This document shows, piece after piece, positions 1 to 5,651 of a DNA stretch of 6,451 bases. The notes beneath the pieces were generated by a model, which worked only from the letters and a program-made list of their open reading frames with translations, was not told the origin of the DNA and did not search any database. A program made the position numbers and the translations under genes. The DNA comes from Nocardioides sp. (GTDB taxonomy: Bacteria > Actinomycetota > Actinomycetes > Propionibacteriales > Nocardioidaceae), in NCBI GenBank assembly GCA_023252065.1, contig JAHEXO010000136.1, positions 1 to 6,451 on the forward strand. Reading direction: 5' to 3'. Position 1 is the stretch's first letter. The number at the start of each line of letters is the position of its first letter.

Positions 1-765
1 CGCAGGCTGCGGTACGGCGCGCCAGGCCGACAAGGGCAGGACGCTCGTCATCAGGCCGGCCAGGCAGTGCGCGACCGGCTCGGGGTAGCCGGCCGACCTC
101 AAGATCCCGTAGACGCGCGGGACGGTGACGCCGGCGAAGAAGGCTTCGAGGTCGAGCCGCAGCACGACGGGCCGGCCGGCGTGCGGGGCGGCGTACGACG
201 CCACCGAGCCGCCGCGCCGGAAGCCCCGGGCCGCGTCGTGCGGGGGGACCGAGGAGACGATGTCGTCGAGGAGCCGGCGCTGGATGCCTTTCAGCCGCCG
301 CTTCGGGGCCTCGAGGACGCGGATGGCGCCGCTGGGGGCGACGCGATGGCTGACTCGGTAGTGCTGGAGGGGCACCTCTGTGGTCCGGCGAGCCCAGTGC
401 CGGGAGTCGGCGAACCACTCCAGCTCCGGAGCGCTCAGCTCCAAGAACCTGGCGACGTCGCCGAGATCGTCGAGGACCGGCAGGTGCCAGCGGTTGGCCG
501 TCATGCGCGTGCCGACGACGGGGTGGGCCACCGGCCGGACCCCCGCCGCCTTCGCGGCCGCAGGCAGAGCCGCGATCAGCCGCGCGAGCTCCCTCGGCCG
601 GTCGAACGGTGGTCGGGGGTAGACGTCGATCGTCTGACGCGCGAGCGGAGCCAGCCATCGTCGACGACGGCCCAGGACCGTCGAGCCGCTCTGCACCAGC
701 CCGGCCCGCGTCCACTCCCCGGCCAGGAACCCCGACGCGAGCGCCCGCGCCAGGTCGGTCCTCAC
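1..765 (-). CDS. Retron-type reverse transcriptase, 3' end beyond the window
   Basis: This RNA-directed DNA polymerase probably makes the msDNA of a retron by copying the adjacent structured RNA. The frame is open from an upstream TGA at 838-840 to the left edge, giving 255 visible residues from the GTG at 765-763. Visible parts are an N-terminal extension (about 1-87), an RT entry segment (about 88-150, with SAPELEWFAD and APKRRLKGIQRRLLDDI), a basic segment with ARGFRRGGSV, YAAPH at 191-195, and motif A, LRLDLEAFF, with the metal-binding Asp at 205. YAAPH sits where retron RTs carry NAxxH. The YxDD box and thumb lie outside the window, so activity cannot be judged. No clear Shine-Dalgarno sequence precedes the GTG. 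An in-frame ATG at 504-502 (residue 88) would give a standard-sized N-terminus, but the extension looks protein-like. The RT family is confident; retron membership rests on the motif and the upstream ncRNA. A group II intron or DGR RT is less likely. Confidence 0.88.
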   Translation of the reverse strand, partial: MRTDLARALASGFLAGEWTRAGLVQSGSTVLGRRRRWLAPLARQTIDVYPRPPFDRPRELARLIAALPAAAKAAGVRPVAHPVVGTRMTANRWHLPVLDDLGDVARFLELSAPELEWFADSRHWARRTTEVPLQHYRVSHRVAPSGAIRVLEAPKRRLKGIQRRLLDDIVSSVPPHDAARGFRRGGSVASYAAPHAGRPVVLRLDLEAFFAGVTVPRVYGILRSAGYPEPVAHCLAGLMTSVLPLSAWRAVPQPA

Positions 766-794
766 CGGCGTCCGGGCCGCGTGAAGGGCAGCTC

Positions 795-809
795 GGGGTG
801 CGGCAGCGC
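795..809 (-). repeat. Retron a2 arm (15-base inverted repeat, 3' copy)
   Basis: On the minus strand this reads GCGCTGCCGCACCCC, the exact reverse complement of the arm at 957-971. It ends 29 bases before the GTG start of the reverse transcriptase. Confidence 0.8.
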
Positions 810-956
810 TGCTCGACCTGTCTCGTCGTGCGCGCGATCACCTGCAGCGGAGCGCAGCGCCTCGCGCGCGATGCAGTGCCCGAACGTACCGGTGGCCCCC
901 GGGGTAGCCCCGGGGAGGCGGACTGGTGACACGCACCAGCTCACCGTCTCGAGAAG

Positions 957-971
957 GCGCTGCCGCACCCC
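957..971 (-). repeat. Retron a1 arm (15-base inverted repeat, 5' copy)
   Basis: On the minus strand this reads GGGGTGCGGCAGCGC. It is perfectly complementary to 795-809, and the match stops on both sides after 15 bases. Confidence 0.8.
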
Positions 972-974
972 AGG

Positions 975-1001
975 AAGATAGCCCTTCCGGGCCTGGGTCA
1001 G
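975..1001 (-). promoter_or_regulatory. Possible promoter of the retron RNA and RT
   Basis: On the minus strand TATCTT (980-975) resembles a -10 box and CTGACC (1001-996) a -35 box, four of six matches each. The 15-bp spacer is short. The predicted start falls near 968, in the G-run that opens the a1 arm, which is where a retron transcript should begin. The position is persuasive; the boxes alone are weak. Confidence 0.35.
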
Positions 1002-1002
1002 A

Positions 1003-1015
1003 CCCCCTGAGGGGG
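1003..1015. repeat. Palindrome CCCCCTGAGGGGG beside the retron promoter
   Basis: A perfect 5-bp inverted repeat with a 3-base centre lies immediately upstream of the candidate -35 box of the retron. It could be an operator or a small hairpin. No T-tract follows on either strand, so a classical terminator is unlikely. Confidence 0.4.
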
Positions 1016-1154
1016 CGTGCTCGCCGCGCTCGCACCCACGGGCATGAGCGTGTCTCACCCGGAGGAAAGACTCGACGAGCACGCACATGCTCCGTACCCA
1101 TCGGCAGCGCCCCTACACTCCGACGCAGAGGCGCCAAGGTGACGTCCTCGTCCC

Positions 1155-1160
1155 AGGAGG
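1155..1160 (+). promoter_or_regulatory. Ribosome binding site AGGAGG
   Basis: A full-strength Shine-Dalgarno sequence lies 8 bases before the ATG at 1169. It fixes the start of the 64-residue membrane protein and rejects the longer upstream reading of the same frame from GTG 926. Confidence 0.85.
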
Positions 1161-1168
1161 GCGGCGAC

Positions 1169-1363
1169 ATGACCGTGCTCATCGTGTTCGGCATCGTCGC
1201 GCTCCTGGTCGGCGCCTACTTCGCCCTGGACTGGTGGCTGGCAGGCCGGGCTGCGAAGCGGTCACTGTCACTGCCCCGAGCCCGAGACGGTCAGCAGGGC
1301 AACGCCGACGTCGACTACGACCTCATCAAGCGCCAGAGCGAAGGACACGGCACCGGCCTCTGA
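1169..1363 (+). CDS. Small single-pass membrane protein, 64 aa, unknown function
   Basis: I do not recognise a named family. The protein begins MTVLIVFGIVALLVGAYFAL, one hydrophobic helix (about 3-22), then DWW and a basic stretch (GRAAKR, about 26-31). This favours an N-outside, C-inside anchor with a cytoplasmic tail. The tail (about 32-64) is polar, rich in Gly, Asp and Gln, with NADVDYDLIKRQSEGHGTGL at the end, and looks flexible. The start is chosen for the AGGAGG at 1155-1160. A TACACT hexamer at 1114-1119 could be a -10 box giving a leader of about 40 nt, but no -35 box is evident. The gene is divergent from the retron and followed by two hairpins, so it is probably monocistronic. Small membrane proteins of this shape are common in actinobacteria and mostly uncharacterised. 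Confidence 0.82.
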   Translation: MTVLIVFGIVALLVGAYFALDWWLAGRAAKRSLSLPRARDGQQGNADVDYDLIKRQSEGHGTGL

Positions 1364-1364
1364 G

Positions 1365-1390
1365 CTCGATCGGACGTCATCCGGATCGAG
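1365..1390 (+). terminator. Hairpin directly after the small membrane gene
   Basis: CTCGATC (1365-1371) pairs with GATCGAG (1384-1390), and GGA pairs with TCC inside around a CGTCA loop with one bulged G. It begins one base after the TGA at 1361-1363. There is no T-tract, so it may stabilise the 3' end rather than terminate. Confidence 0.4.
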
Positions 1391-1435
1391 GGTCATGGAC
1401 CTCATCTCGCATGACGTCACGAAGGCGCAAATGAC

Positions 1436-1470
1436 TTCGTGCCCACGGCCTGGAAGGCCGTGGGCACGAA
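1436..1470. terminator. Strong 16-bp stem-loop, probable terminator
   Basis: TTCGTGCCCACGGCCT (1436-1451) pairs perfectly with AGGCCGTGGGCACGAA (1455-1470) around a GGA loop. It lies 72 bases after the small membrane gene and on the far side faces the 3' end of the convergent mddA, so it could act in both directions. The trailing T-tract is absent, as is common for actinobacterial terminators. Confidence 0.65.
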
Positions 1471-1659
1471 CCACGCGAACGGACGTCGCGCGCAGATGGT
1501 GGTCGGTTCAGCGTGCCCCCCCGGTCAGCTGGACCTTCCCCCCACCGATGAATTTAGAGGTACGGGCCACCGAGGAGAACCTCCGTCTCAGGATTCTTGG
1601 GAACCTTTACCAATTCTTTGCCAAGGCCAGGACGGCACGGCCCTGAGCACTCTGTCCCC
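1471..1659. other. Gene-free intergenic stretch, possible mobile-element scar
   Basis: I see no convincing gene here. Two C-tract units, GGTTCAGCGTGCCCCCCC (1505-1522) and GGTCAGCTGGACCTTCCCCC (from 1523), form an imperfect direct repeat. The following bases (about 1545-1625) are less GC-rich than the rest of the window. CCCTGA (1641-1646) and TCAGGG (1660-1665) form a short inverted repeat at the mddA stop. The repeat pattern is reminiscent of insertion-sequence ends, but no transposase piece can be identified. Confidence 0.25.
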
Positions 1660-2451
1660 TCAGGGAACGTGAGACTCATCAGGCACAGCAGGTGTCGTTC
1701 CGACCTTCGGCGGGAGGCGCGGGACCAGCCGCGGAGTCGCGGCGGCATAGGCGGCGTACTCCGGCAGCTCGGCCATCAGGTCCCGCTCCTCGAGACGTAC
1801 GCCGACCAGGATGTAGCCGCACCCCAGGGCCGCGAAGAGGAGGTGCCCGACCGTCATCGTCGGCGTCGCGAGGAAGGCCACGACGAAGCCGAGCATCATC
1901 GGGTGCCGGGCCAGCCGGTAGGGCCACGGCACGGCGAACGACGGCGCCGAGTCGGACCGGCCGCGCAGGTGCCGCGTGACCTGACGCAGGCCGAACATGC
2001 CGACGTGGTCGATGGCACCCGACATCGCCAAGGCCCACAGCCAGCCCAGCGCGAAGACCACCCAGATCACCGCGCGCGCAGCCGGCGCCGAGACGTCCCA
2101 CACGACGGTCGGGATCGGCCGCCACTGCCAGAGCACCAGGGCCAGCGCTGCCGACGAGACCAGCACGTACGTCGACCGCTCGACGTGGCTGGGCACCAGC
2201 CGCGTCCACCGTCGCTTGAAGGCGGGGCGAGCCATCACGCTGTGCTGGACCGCGAACACCCCGAGCAGCGCCGCGTCGACCACCGCCGCGACCACGGTGC
2301 CGGCGTGCGGGCCTCCGCTGTCGACCGTGCGCGGCACCACGACGTCGGCGAGGAACGCGACGCCGTACCCGAAGACCGCGACGAAGAGGAGGTAGCAGAC
2401 GACGCCGTAACCGAAGGCGAGGACGGCGGCGGGCCCGGGTCTGGTGGTCAT
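1660..2451 (-). CDS. mddA: Methanethiol S-methyltransferase-like membrane protein (MddA type)
   Basis: MddA enzymes transfer the S-adenosylmethionine methyl group to methanethiol, making dimethyl sulfide at the cytoplasmic membrane. The 263 residues fit the family's usual length. Hydrophobic segments lie at about 12-36, 52-68, 94-112, 124-146 and 186-218. Recognisable family blocks are FAVQHSVMARPAFKRRW (66-82), VERSTYVL (90-97), WQWRPIP (108-114), FGLRQV (153-158), YRLARHPMMLGF (178-189) and VRLEERDL (218-225). The RHP and EERDL blocks resemble the cofactor region of the isoprenylcysteine methyltransferase/NnrU superfamily. The ATG at 2451 is preceded by GAGG seven bases upstream. Longer in-frame starts up to 2646 would overlap the divergent gene and add non-membrane sequence. 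It is divergent from the hydrolase-LuxR gene, a candidate regulator. The fold is secure; methanethiol as substrate is inferred from overall similarity, and another small thiol is possible. Confidence 0.82.
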   Translation of the reverse strand: MTTRPGPAAVLAFGYGVVCYLLFVAVFGYGVAFLADVVVPRTVDSGGPHAGTVVAAVVDAALLGVFAVQHSVMARPAFKRRWTRLVPSHVERSTYVLVSSAALALVLWQWRPIPTVVWDVSAPAARAVIWVVFALGWLWALAMSGAIDHVGMFGLRQVTRHLRGRSDSAPSFAVPWPYRLARHPMMLGFVVAFLATPTMTVGHLLFAALGCGYILVGVRLEERDLMAELPEYAAYAAATPRLVPRLPPKVGTTPAVPDESHVP

Positions 2452-2538
2452 GCTCCAGCCTCGATCGAGGCGATGCCCGCTGTCAGGCGTGGAACTACCC
2501 CACTTGCCGCCCGGCGGCCGATGCGCTGGAGTCGTCGG
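2452..2538. promoter_or_regulatory. Divergent intergenic region with palindromes
   Basis: This 87-bp gap must hold the promoters of mddA (leftward) and the hydrolase-LuxR gene (rightward). It contains a perfect 12-bp palindrome, CCTCGATCGAGG (2459-2470), 8 bases before the mddA start, and GCCGCCCGGCGGC (2506-2518). Either could bind a dimeric regulator. I could not assign -35/-10 boxes with confidence. If the fusion gene starts at 2473 or 2521, part of this gap is coding. Confidence 0.4.
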
Positions 2539-3561
2539 GTGGAGCAGCAGCTGGGGTCGACCCGCACCGCCGACGGGGTGCAGATCGCCTACGCGACGGC
2601 CGGCCACGGGAAGCCGCTCCTCTACGTCGGCGGCTGGCTCGGTCATCTCGAGCTCAGCTGGGCGCTCCCGCCGGAGCGGCAGCTGCTCGAGAGCCTGGCG
2701 CAGGGCCGGAGGTTGCTGCGCTACGACCGCCCGGGCTCCGGCCTGTCCGAGCGGGCGGCGGCACCGGAGCCGTCGCTGGACCTCGAGCTCGACGTGGTCG
2801 AGGCGGTGCTGGCCGCAGCCGGGGTCAGCCGCACCGACATCGTGGCGAGCTCACTCGGTGTCCCGCTCATGATCGCCTGGGCCGCTCGATACCCCGACAC
2901 CGTCGACCGCCTGCTGCTGTACGGCGGGTGGGCGCGCGGGGCGGACCTCGGAGACCCCGAGGTGCGCGACCACGTCGTCGCCCTCGTGGGCGGTGCGTGG
3001 GGGCTGGGCGCCGACGTCCTGACCGACATCTTCGCGCCCGACGCCTCGGCCGGGACCCGCGCCGCTCTCAGCGGCTATCAGCGCGAGGCGTCGTCGCCGG
3101 AGACCGCAGCCGCCCTGCTGCGGCTCTGCTACCGGATCGACGTGACCGCGTCGCTGGGCCGGGTCCGCGCGCCGACCCTCGTCGTACACCGCGAGGACGA
3201 CCGGGCCGCTCCCCTCGCCCAGTCCCGCATCATCGCCGAGGAGATCCCCGGCGCGCGGCTCGAGGTGCTGCCCGGCCGCTCCCACCTCCCCTACGCCGGT
3301 GACTCCGAGCGGCTGGTCACCACCCTTCGGTCGTTCCTGGGTCTTCCGTCGGCCCCGCCGGCACCTGGGCCGGCCCTGACGACGCGACAGCAGGAGGTCG
3401 CCGCCCTGGTCGCGGAGGGTCTCACCAACCGCGAGATCGGGGTCCGGCTCGGGATCGAGGAGCGCTCGGCGGAGGGCCATCTCGAGCGGATCCGCCTCCG
3501 ACTGGGCGTCCGTTCCCGCGCCCAGGTCGCCGCCTGGTGGGTCGCCACGAACCCGGCCTGA
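2539..3561 (+). CDS. Alpha/beta-hydrolase fused to a LuxR-type HTH domain
   Basis: This is probably a transcription regulator whose N-terminal hydrolase fold senses or turns over a small ligand. From the GTG at 2539 it has 340 residues. The hydrolase part spans about 8-268: strand region LLYVGGW (27-33), RYDRPGSGLS (61-70), the nucleophile elbow ASSLG (103-107, Ser105), the acid in HREDD (217-221) and catalytic-type His249 in GRSHLP. The first Gly of GxSxG is replaced by Ala. After a Pro/Ala linker (270-279) comes a LuxR/GerE domain (280-334) with LTTRQQEVAALVAEGLTNRE and LGVRSRAQVAAW. The start is chosen for GGAG seven bases upstream and the family-like VEQQLGSTRTADG beginning; ATG 2521 and ATG 2473 are alternatives lacking a good ribosome site. 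It is divergent from mddA, suggesting local control. There is no phosphoacceptor receiver domain, so it is not a two-component regulator. Confidence 0.87.
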   Translation: MEQQLGSTRTADGVQIAYATAGHGKPLLYVGGWLGHLELSWALPPERQLLESLAQGRRLLRYDRPGSGLSERAAAPEPSLDLELDVVEAVLAAAGVSRTDIVASSLGVPLMIAWAARYPDTVDRLLLYGGWARGADLGDPEVRDHVVALVGGAWGLGADVLTDIFAPDASAGTRAALSGYQREASSPETAAALLRLCYRIDVTASLGRVRAPTLVVHREDDRAAPLAQSRIIAEEIPGARLEVLPGRSHLPYAGDSERLVTTLRSFLGLPSAPPAPGPALTTRQQEVAALVAEGLTNREIGVRLGIEERSAEGHLERIRLRLGVRSRAQVAAWWVATNPA

Positions 3562-3595
3562 CCGTGTCCTCCCAGGTCACAGGGCCGCTGACCCC

Positions 3596-3601
3596 TACAT
3601 T
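3596..3601 (+). promoter_or_regulatory. Likely -10 box for a leaderless transcript
   Basis: TACATT ends six bases before the ATG at 3608, so transcription would start at or next to the A of the start codon. No Shine-Dalgarno sequence precedes the ATG, which fits a leaderless mRNA of the kind common in actinobacteria. The -35 region (GTCACA nearby) is not convincing. Confidence 0.5.
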
Positions 3602-3607
3602 GCTGCC

Positions 3608-4246
3608 ATGGCCGACATCCTCCTGGGCCTCCTCGCGATCATCGCCGGGGGCGCCATGCTCGTCGCAGGGCAGTTCGTGCTGCGGATCATGATCCCCATC
3701 TGGGGCTTCTTCGCCGGGTTCGCGTTCGGCGCCGGACTGGTCGCCGACTTCGCCAACGAGCGGTTCCTCGGGACCGTGCTCGGCTGGGTGCTGGGGCTGG
3801 TCTTCGCCGTCGTGTTCGCGGTCCTCGCCTACCTCTACTACTACGTCGCCATCGTGATCGCGATGGGCGCGGCCGGTTTCGCGATCGGCTCGGGCATCGT
3901 CATCGCTCTGGGGATCAGCTGGAACTGGGTGGCCGTCCTGGTCGGCCTCGCCCTGGGGATCCTGGTGGGGCTCGTGTCAGTGTTCGCGAACATCCCGATG
4001 ATCATGCTGGTCTTCATCGGCTCCATCGCCGGCGCGGTGGGCGTGGTCGGCGGCCTCATGCTGCTGTTCGGCTCGCTCAACACCGCCGACTTCACCAGGG
4101 GCGACTTCACCAACACGGTGTCGAACAACTTCTTGTGGTGGCTGCTGCTCGTGGTGCTCGCCATCGGCGGCATCGTCCTCCAGCTCCGTCAGCGGGCCGT
4201 GATGAACCAGAGCGTGCGCGAGGTCTGGTACGCCGAGTCCGTCTGA
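3608..4246 (+). CDS. Seven-helix membrane protein, DUF4203/TMEM198-like
   Basis: This 212-residue integral membrane protein is almost entirely hydrophobic. Likely helices are at about 3-23, 28-46, 55-76, 79-101, 107-126, 130-155 and 175-193. Gly-rich helices such as GFFAGFAFGAGL (33-44) and MGAAGFAIGSGI (86-97), and the helix-loop pattern, resemble the DUF4203 family, whose molecular role in bacteria is unknown. A polar loop, LNTADFTRGDFTNTVSNN (157-174), separates the last two helices, and the C-terminus (194-212, with RQRAVMNQSVREVWYAESV) is charged and soluble. The start ATG has no ribosome site and is placed by the -10 box at 3596-3601. The flavoprotein gene follows after 25 bases on the same strand, so the two may be co-transcribed. 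Being a membrane protein is certain; the family is likely; function is unknown. Confidence 0.83.
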   Translation: MADILLGLLAIIAGGAMLVAGQFVLRIMIPIWGFFAGFAFGAGLVADFANERFLGTVLGWVLGLVFAVVFAVLAYLYYYVAIVIAMGAAGFAIGSGIVIALGISWNWVAVLVGLALGILVGLVSVFANIPMIMLVFIGSIAGAVGVVGGLMLLFGSLNTADFTRGDFTNTVSNNFLWWLLLVVLAIGGIVLQLRQRAVMNQSVREVWYAESV

Positions 4247-4271
4247 CCTCTCTGCGTGATTGGGTTGACCG

Positions 4272-5651
4272 ATGACCCGCGTCGTGGAGGCCGACTACCT
4301 CGTGGTGGGAGCCGGCGCGACCGGGATGGCGTTCACCGACGCGCTGATCGACCACGCCGAGGTGCGGGTGGCGATGGTCGACCGGCGGGTCGGCGTGGGG
4401 GGCCACTGGCTCGATGCCTACTCGTTCGTCCAGCTCCACCAGGCCTCGGCGTTCTACGGCGTCGCGTCGACGTTGCTCGGCGGCGGGCGCGTGCAGCGGC
4501 ACGGGCACGAGGCGGGACTGCACGAGCGCGCCACCGTCTCCGAGATCCGCGCCTACTTCGAGCAGGTCGTGCGCGACCGGTTCCTGGATTCGGGCCGGGT
4601 GGAGCTCTTCACCAGCCACGAGTACCTCGGCGAGCGACAGGTGGTCTCGCGCGTCTCGGGTGACCGGTTCGAGGTCCCGGAGCAGTGCCGGATCGTCGAC
4701 GCCCGCTACCTCGCGCCCGACATCCCGGCTGACACACCGCCACCGTTCGAGGTCGCGGAGGGCGCCCGGGTGATCGCGGTCAACGACCTGCCGGGCGTGG
4801 AGGAAGCGCCCGGCGCCTACGTGATCGTCGGCTCGGGCAAGACCGCGACGGACGCCTGCATCTGGCTGCTGGCCCGCGGTGTCGATCCCGACCGCATCTG
4901 CTGGGTCCGGCCCCGCGAGCCCTGGATGATCGACCGCGCCCTGGTGCAGCCGGATCCGGTGGTCTTCCTCGGGATGGTGGCCGACACGATGCAGGCTGCG
5001 GCCGCGGCGACCTCGCTGGACGACCTCTTCCTGCGGCTCGAGGATGGCGGCATCATGCTCCGGATCGACCGCACCCTGACCCCGACGATGGCCAAGGCTC
5101 CCACCTTGGGGACCTGGGAGCTCGACCTGCTGCGCACCCTGGAACGCGTCGTACGACGTGGGCACCTCCGGCGCGTGGAGCCGGGCCGACTGGTCCTCGA
5201 CGAGGGCTCGGTCGCGATCCCGGCCGACGCCGTGGTCGTGCACTGCGCCGCGTCCGGGCTGCAGAACCCACCCCTCGTCCCCGTGTGGGGTCGAGAGGCG
5301 ATCACGGTGCAGCCGATCCGCGCGGGGTCGCCGTGCTTCGCCGCAGCGCTGGTCGGGTACGTCGAGGCGACGCGCACCGACGACCGGGAGAAGAACCGGC
5401 TCTGCCCTCCGTCGCCGTACGGCAACACCTTGAGCGACTGGGCGGAGATGAACCTCCGGGGCATGCGGGCCTCCGCATCGTTCGGCGCGGAGCCGGACAT
5501 CAAGGCGTGGGCCGACCGGGTCGCGCTCAACCCCGCACGGGTGCCGAGCGAGCTCAGCGACGACGCGGACGTGCAGGAGACCCTGGCCCGGCTACGAGCC
5601 CGGACGCCCGCCGGCTTGGCCGGGCTCGCGGTCCTGAGCGGAGCGCGGTGA
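4272..5651 (+). CDS. FAD/NAD(P)-binding oxidoreductase, flavin-monooxygenase-like
   Basis: This is a soluble flavoprotein of 459 residues, close to the usual FMO length. Near the N-terminus is an FAD Rossmann motif, VVGAGATGMA (11-20), followed by VDRRVGVGGHW (36-46), matching the GGxW region of flavin monooxygenases. A second dinucleotide fold, YVIVGSGKTATDA (183-195), would bind NAD(P)H. VVVHCAASGL (321-330) resembles the late-domain segment seen before the C-terminal FAD contact in this superfamily. No signal peptide or membrane helix is visible. The substrate is not deducible; N-, S- or C-oxygenation or a plain dehydrogenase reaction are possible, and the typical FMO FxGxxxHxxx(Y/F) signature is not obvious, so it may be a divergent member. 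The start at 4272 lacks a strong ribosome site; it is 25 bases after the membrane protein gene, suggesting co-transcription. The gene ends 7 bases from the convergent neighbour's stop. Confidence 0.82.
   Translation: MTRVVEADYLVVGAGATGMAFTDALIDHAEVRVAMVDRRVGVGGHWLDAYSFVQLHQASAFYGVASTLLGGGRVQRHGHEAGLHERATVSEIRAYFEQVVRDRFLDSGRVELFTSHEYLGERQVVSRVSGDRFEVPEQCRIVDARYLAPDIPADTPPPFEVAEGARVIAVNDLPGVEEAPGAYVIVGSGKTATDACIWLLARGVDPDRICWVRPREPWMIDRALVQPDPVVFLGMVADTMQAAAAATSLDDLFLRLEDGGIMLRIDRTLTPTMAKAPTLGTWELDLLRTLERVVRRGHLRRVEPGRLVLDEGSVAIPADAVVVHCAASGLQNPPLVPVWGREAITVQPIRAGSPCFAAALVGYVEATRTDDREKNRLCPPSPYGNTLSDWAEMNLRGMRASASFGAEPDIKAWADRVALNPARVPSELSDDADVQETLARLRARTPAGLAGLAVLSGAR

Larger units (their letters stand above)
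795..971 (-). ncRNA. Candidate retron msr-msd RNA
   Basis: This is a predicted template and primer RNA for the adjacent reverse transcriptase. Read on the minus strand, it starts with GGGGTGCGGCAGCGC (971-957) and ends with the exact reverse complement GCGCTGCCGCACCCC (809-795). These would be the a1/a2 arms, 147 nt apart. A further CTCGA/TCGAG pairing (953-949 with 816-812) extends that stem past a small internal loop. Next come a CTGGTG/CACCAG hairpin with a 5-nt loop (939-923) and an 8-bp CCCCGGGG hairpin with loop CTA (915-897), both msr-like. A longer msd-like stem pairs 869-862 with 837-830 and, further out, 886-881 with 828-824. The RT start lies 29 nt after a2, as in known retrons. 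A candidate branching G is the G of AGC at 961-959, but this cannot be fixed by eye. The fold was found by hand, without energy calculation. Confidence 0.72.

Noticed and set aside
67..981. Long plus-strand open frame of 304 codons over the left end
   Set aside because: Its product is Arg/Pro/Gly-rich with no domain, and it lies antisense to the reverse transcriptase and the retron RNA, whose minus-strand frame carries clear RT motifs.
762..1088. Minus-strand 108-codon frame whose stop overlaps the RT start (GTGA)
   Set aside because: The overlap looks like translational coupling, but the frame runs across the a1/a2 repeats and hairpins, has no recognisable domain and has an atypical composition, so it is explained better by the ncRNA.
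926..1168. Upstream extension of the small membrane protein to GTG 926
   Set aside because: The AGGAGG at 1155-1160 and the clean hydrophobic N-terminus at 1169 define the start; the upstream part is low-complexity basic sequence that overlaps the retron region.
1395..1748. Short frames on both strands in the 1395-1748 region
   Set aside because: They cross the terminator stem or the mddA C-terminus, have no ribosome site and match no family I know.
1597..2538. Plus-strand extension of the hydrolase-LuxR frame back to 1597
   Set aside because: It is antisense to mddA and encodes Arg/His/Asp-rich sequence; the hydrolase fold begins only after about 2560.
4107..5243. Minus-strand 378-codon frame under the flavoprotein
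   Set aside because: It is antisense to a gene with two clear dinucleotide-binding motifs and its product is a shadow rich in His, Asp and Arg.
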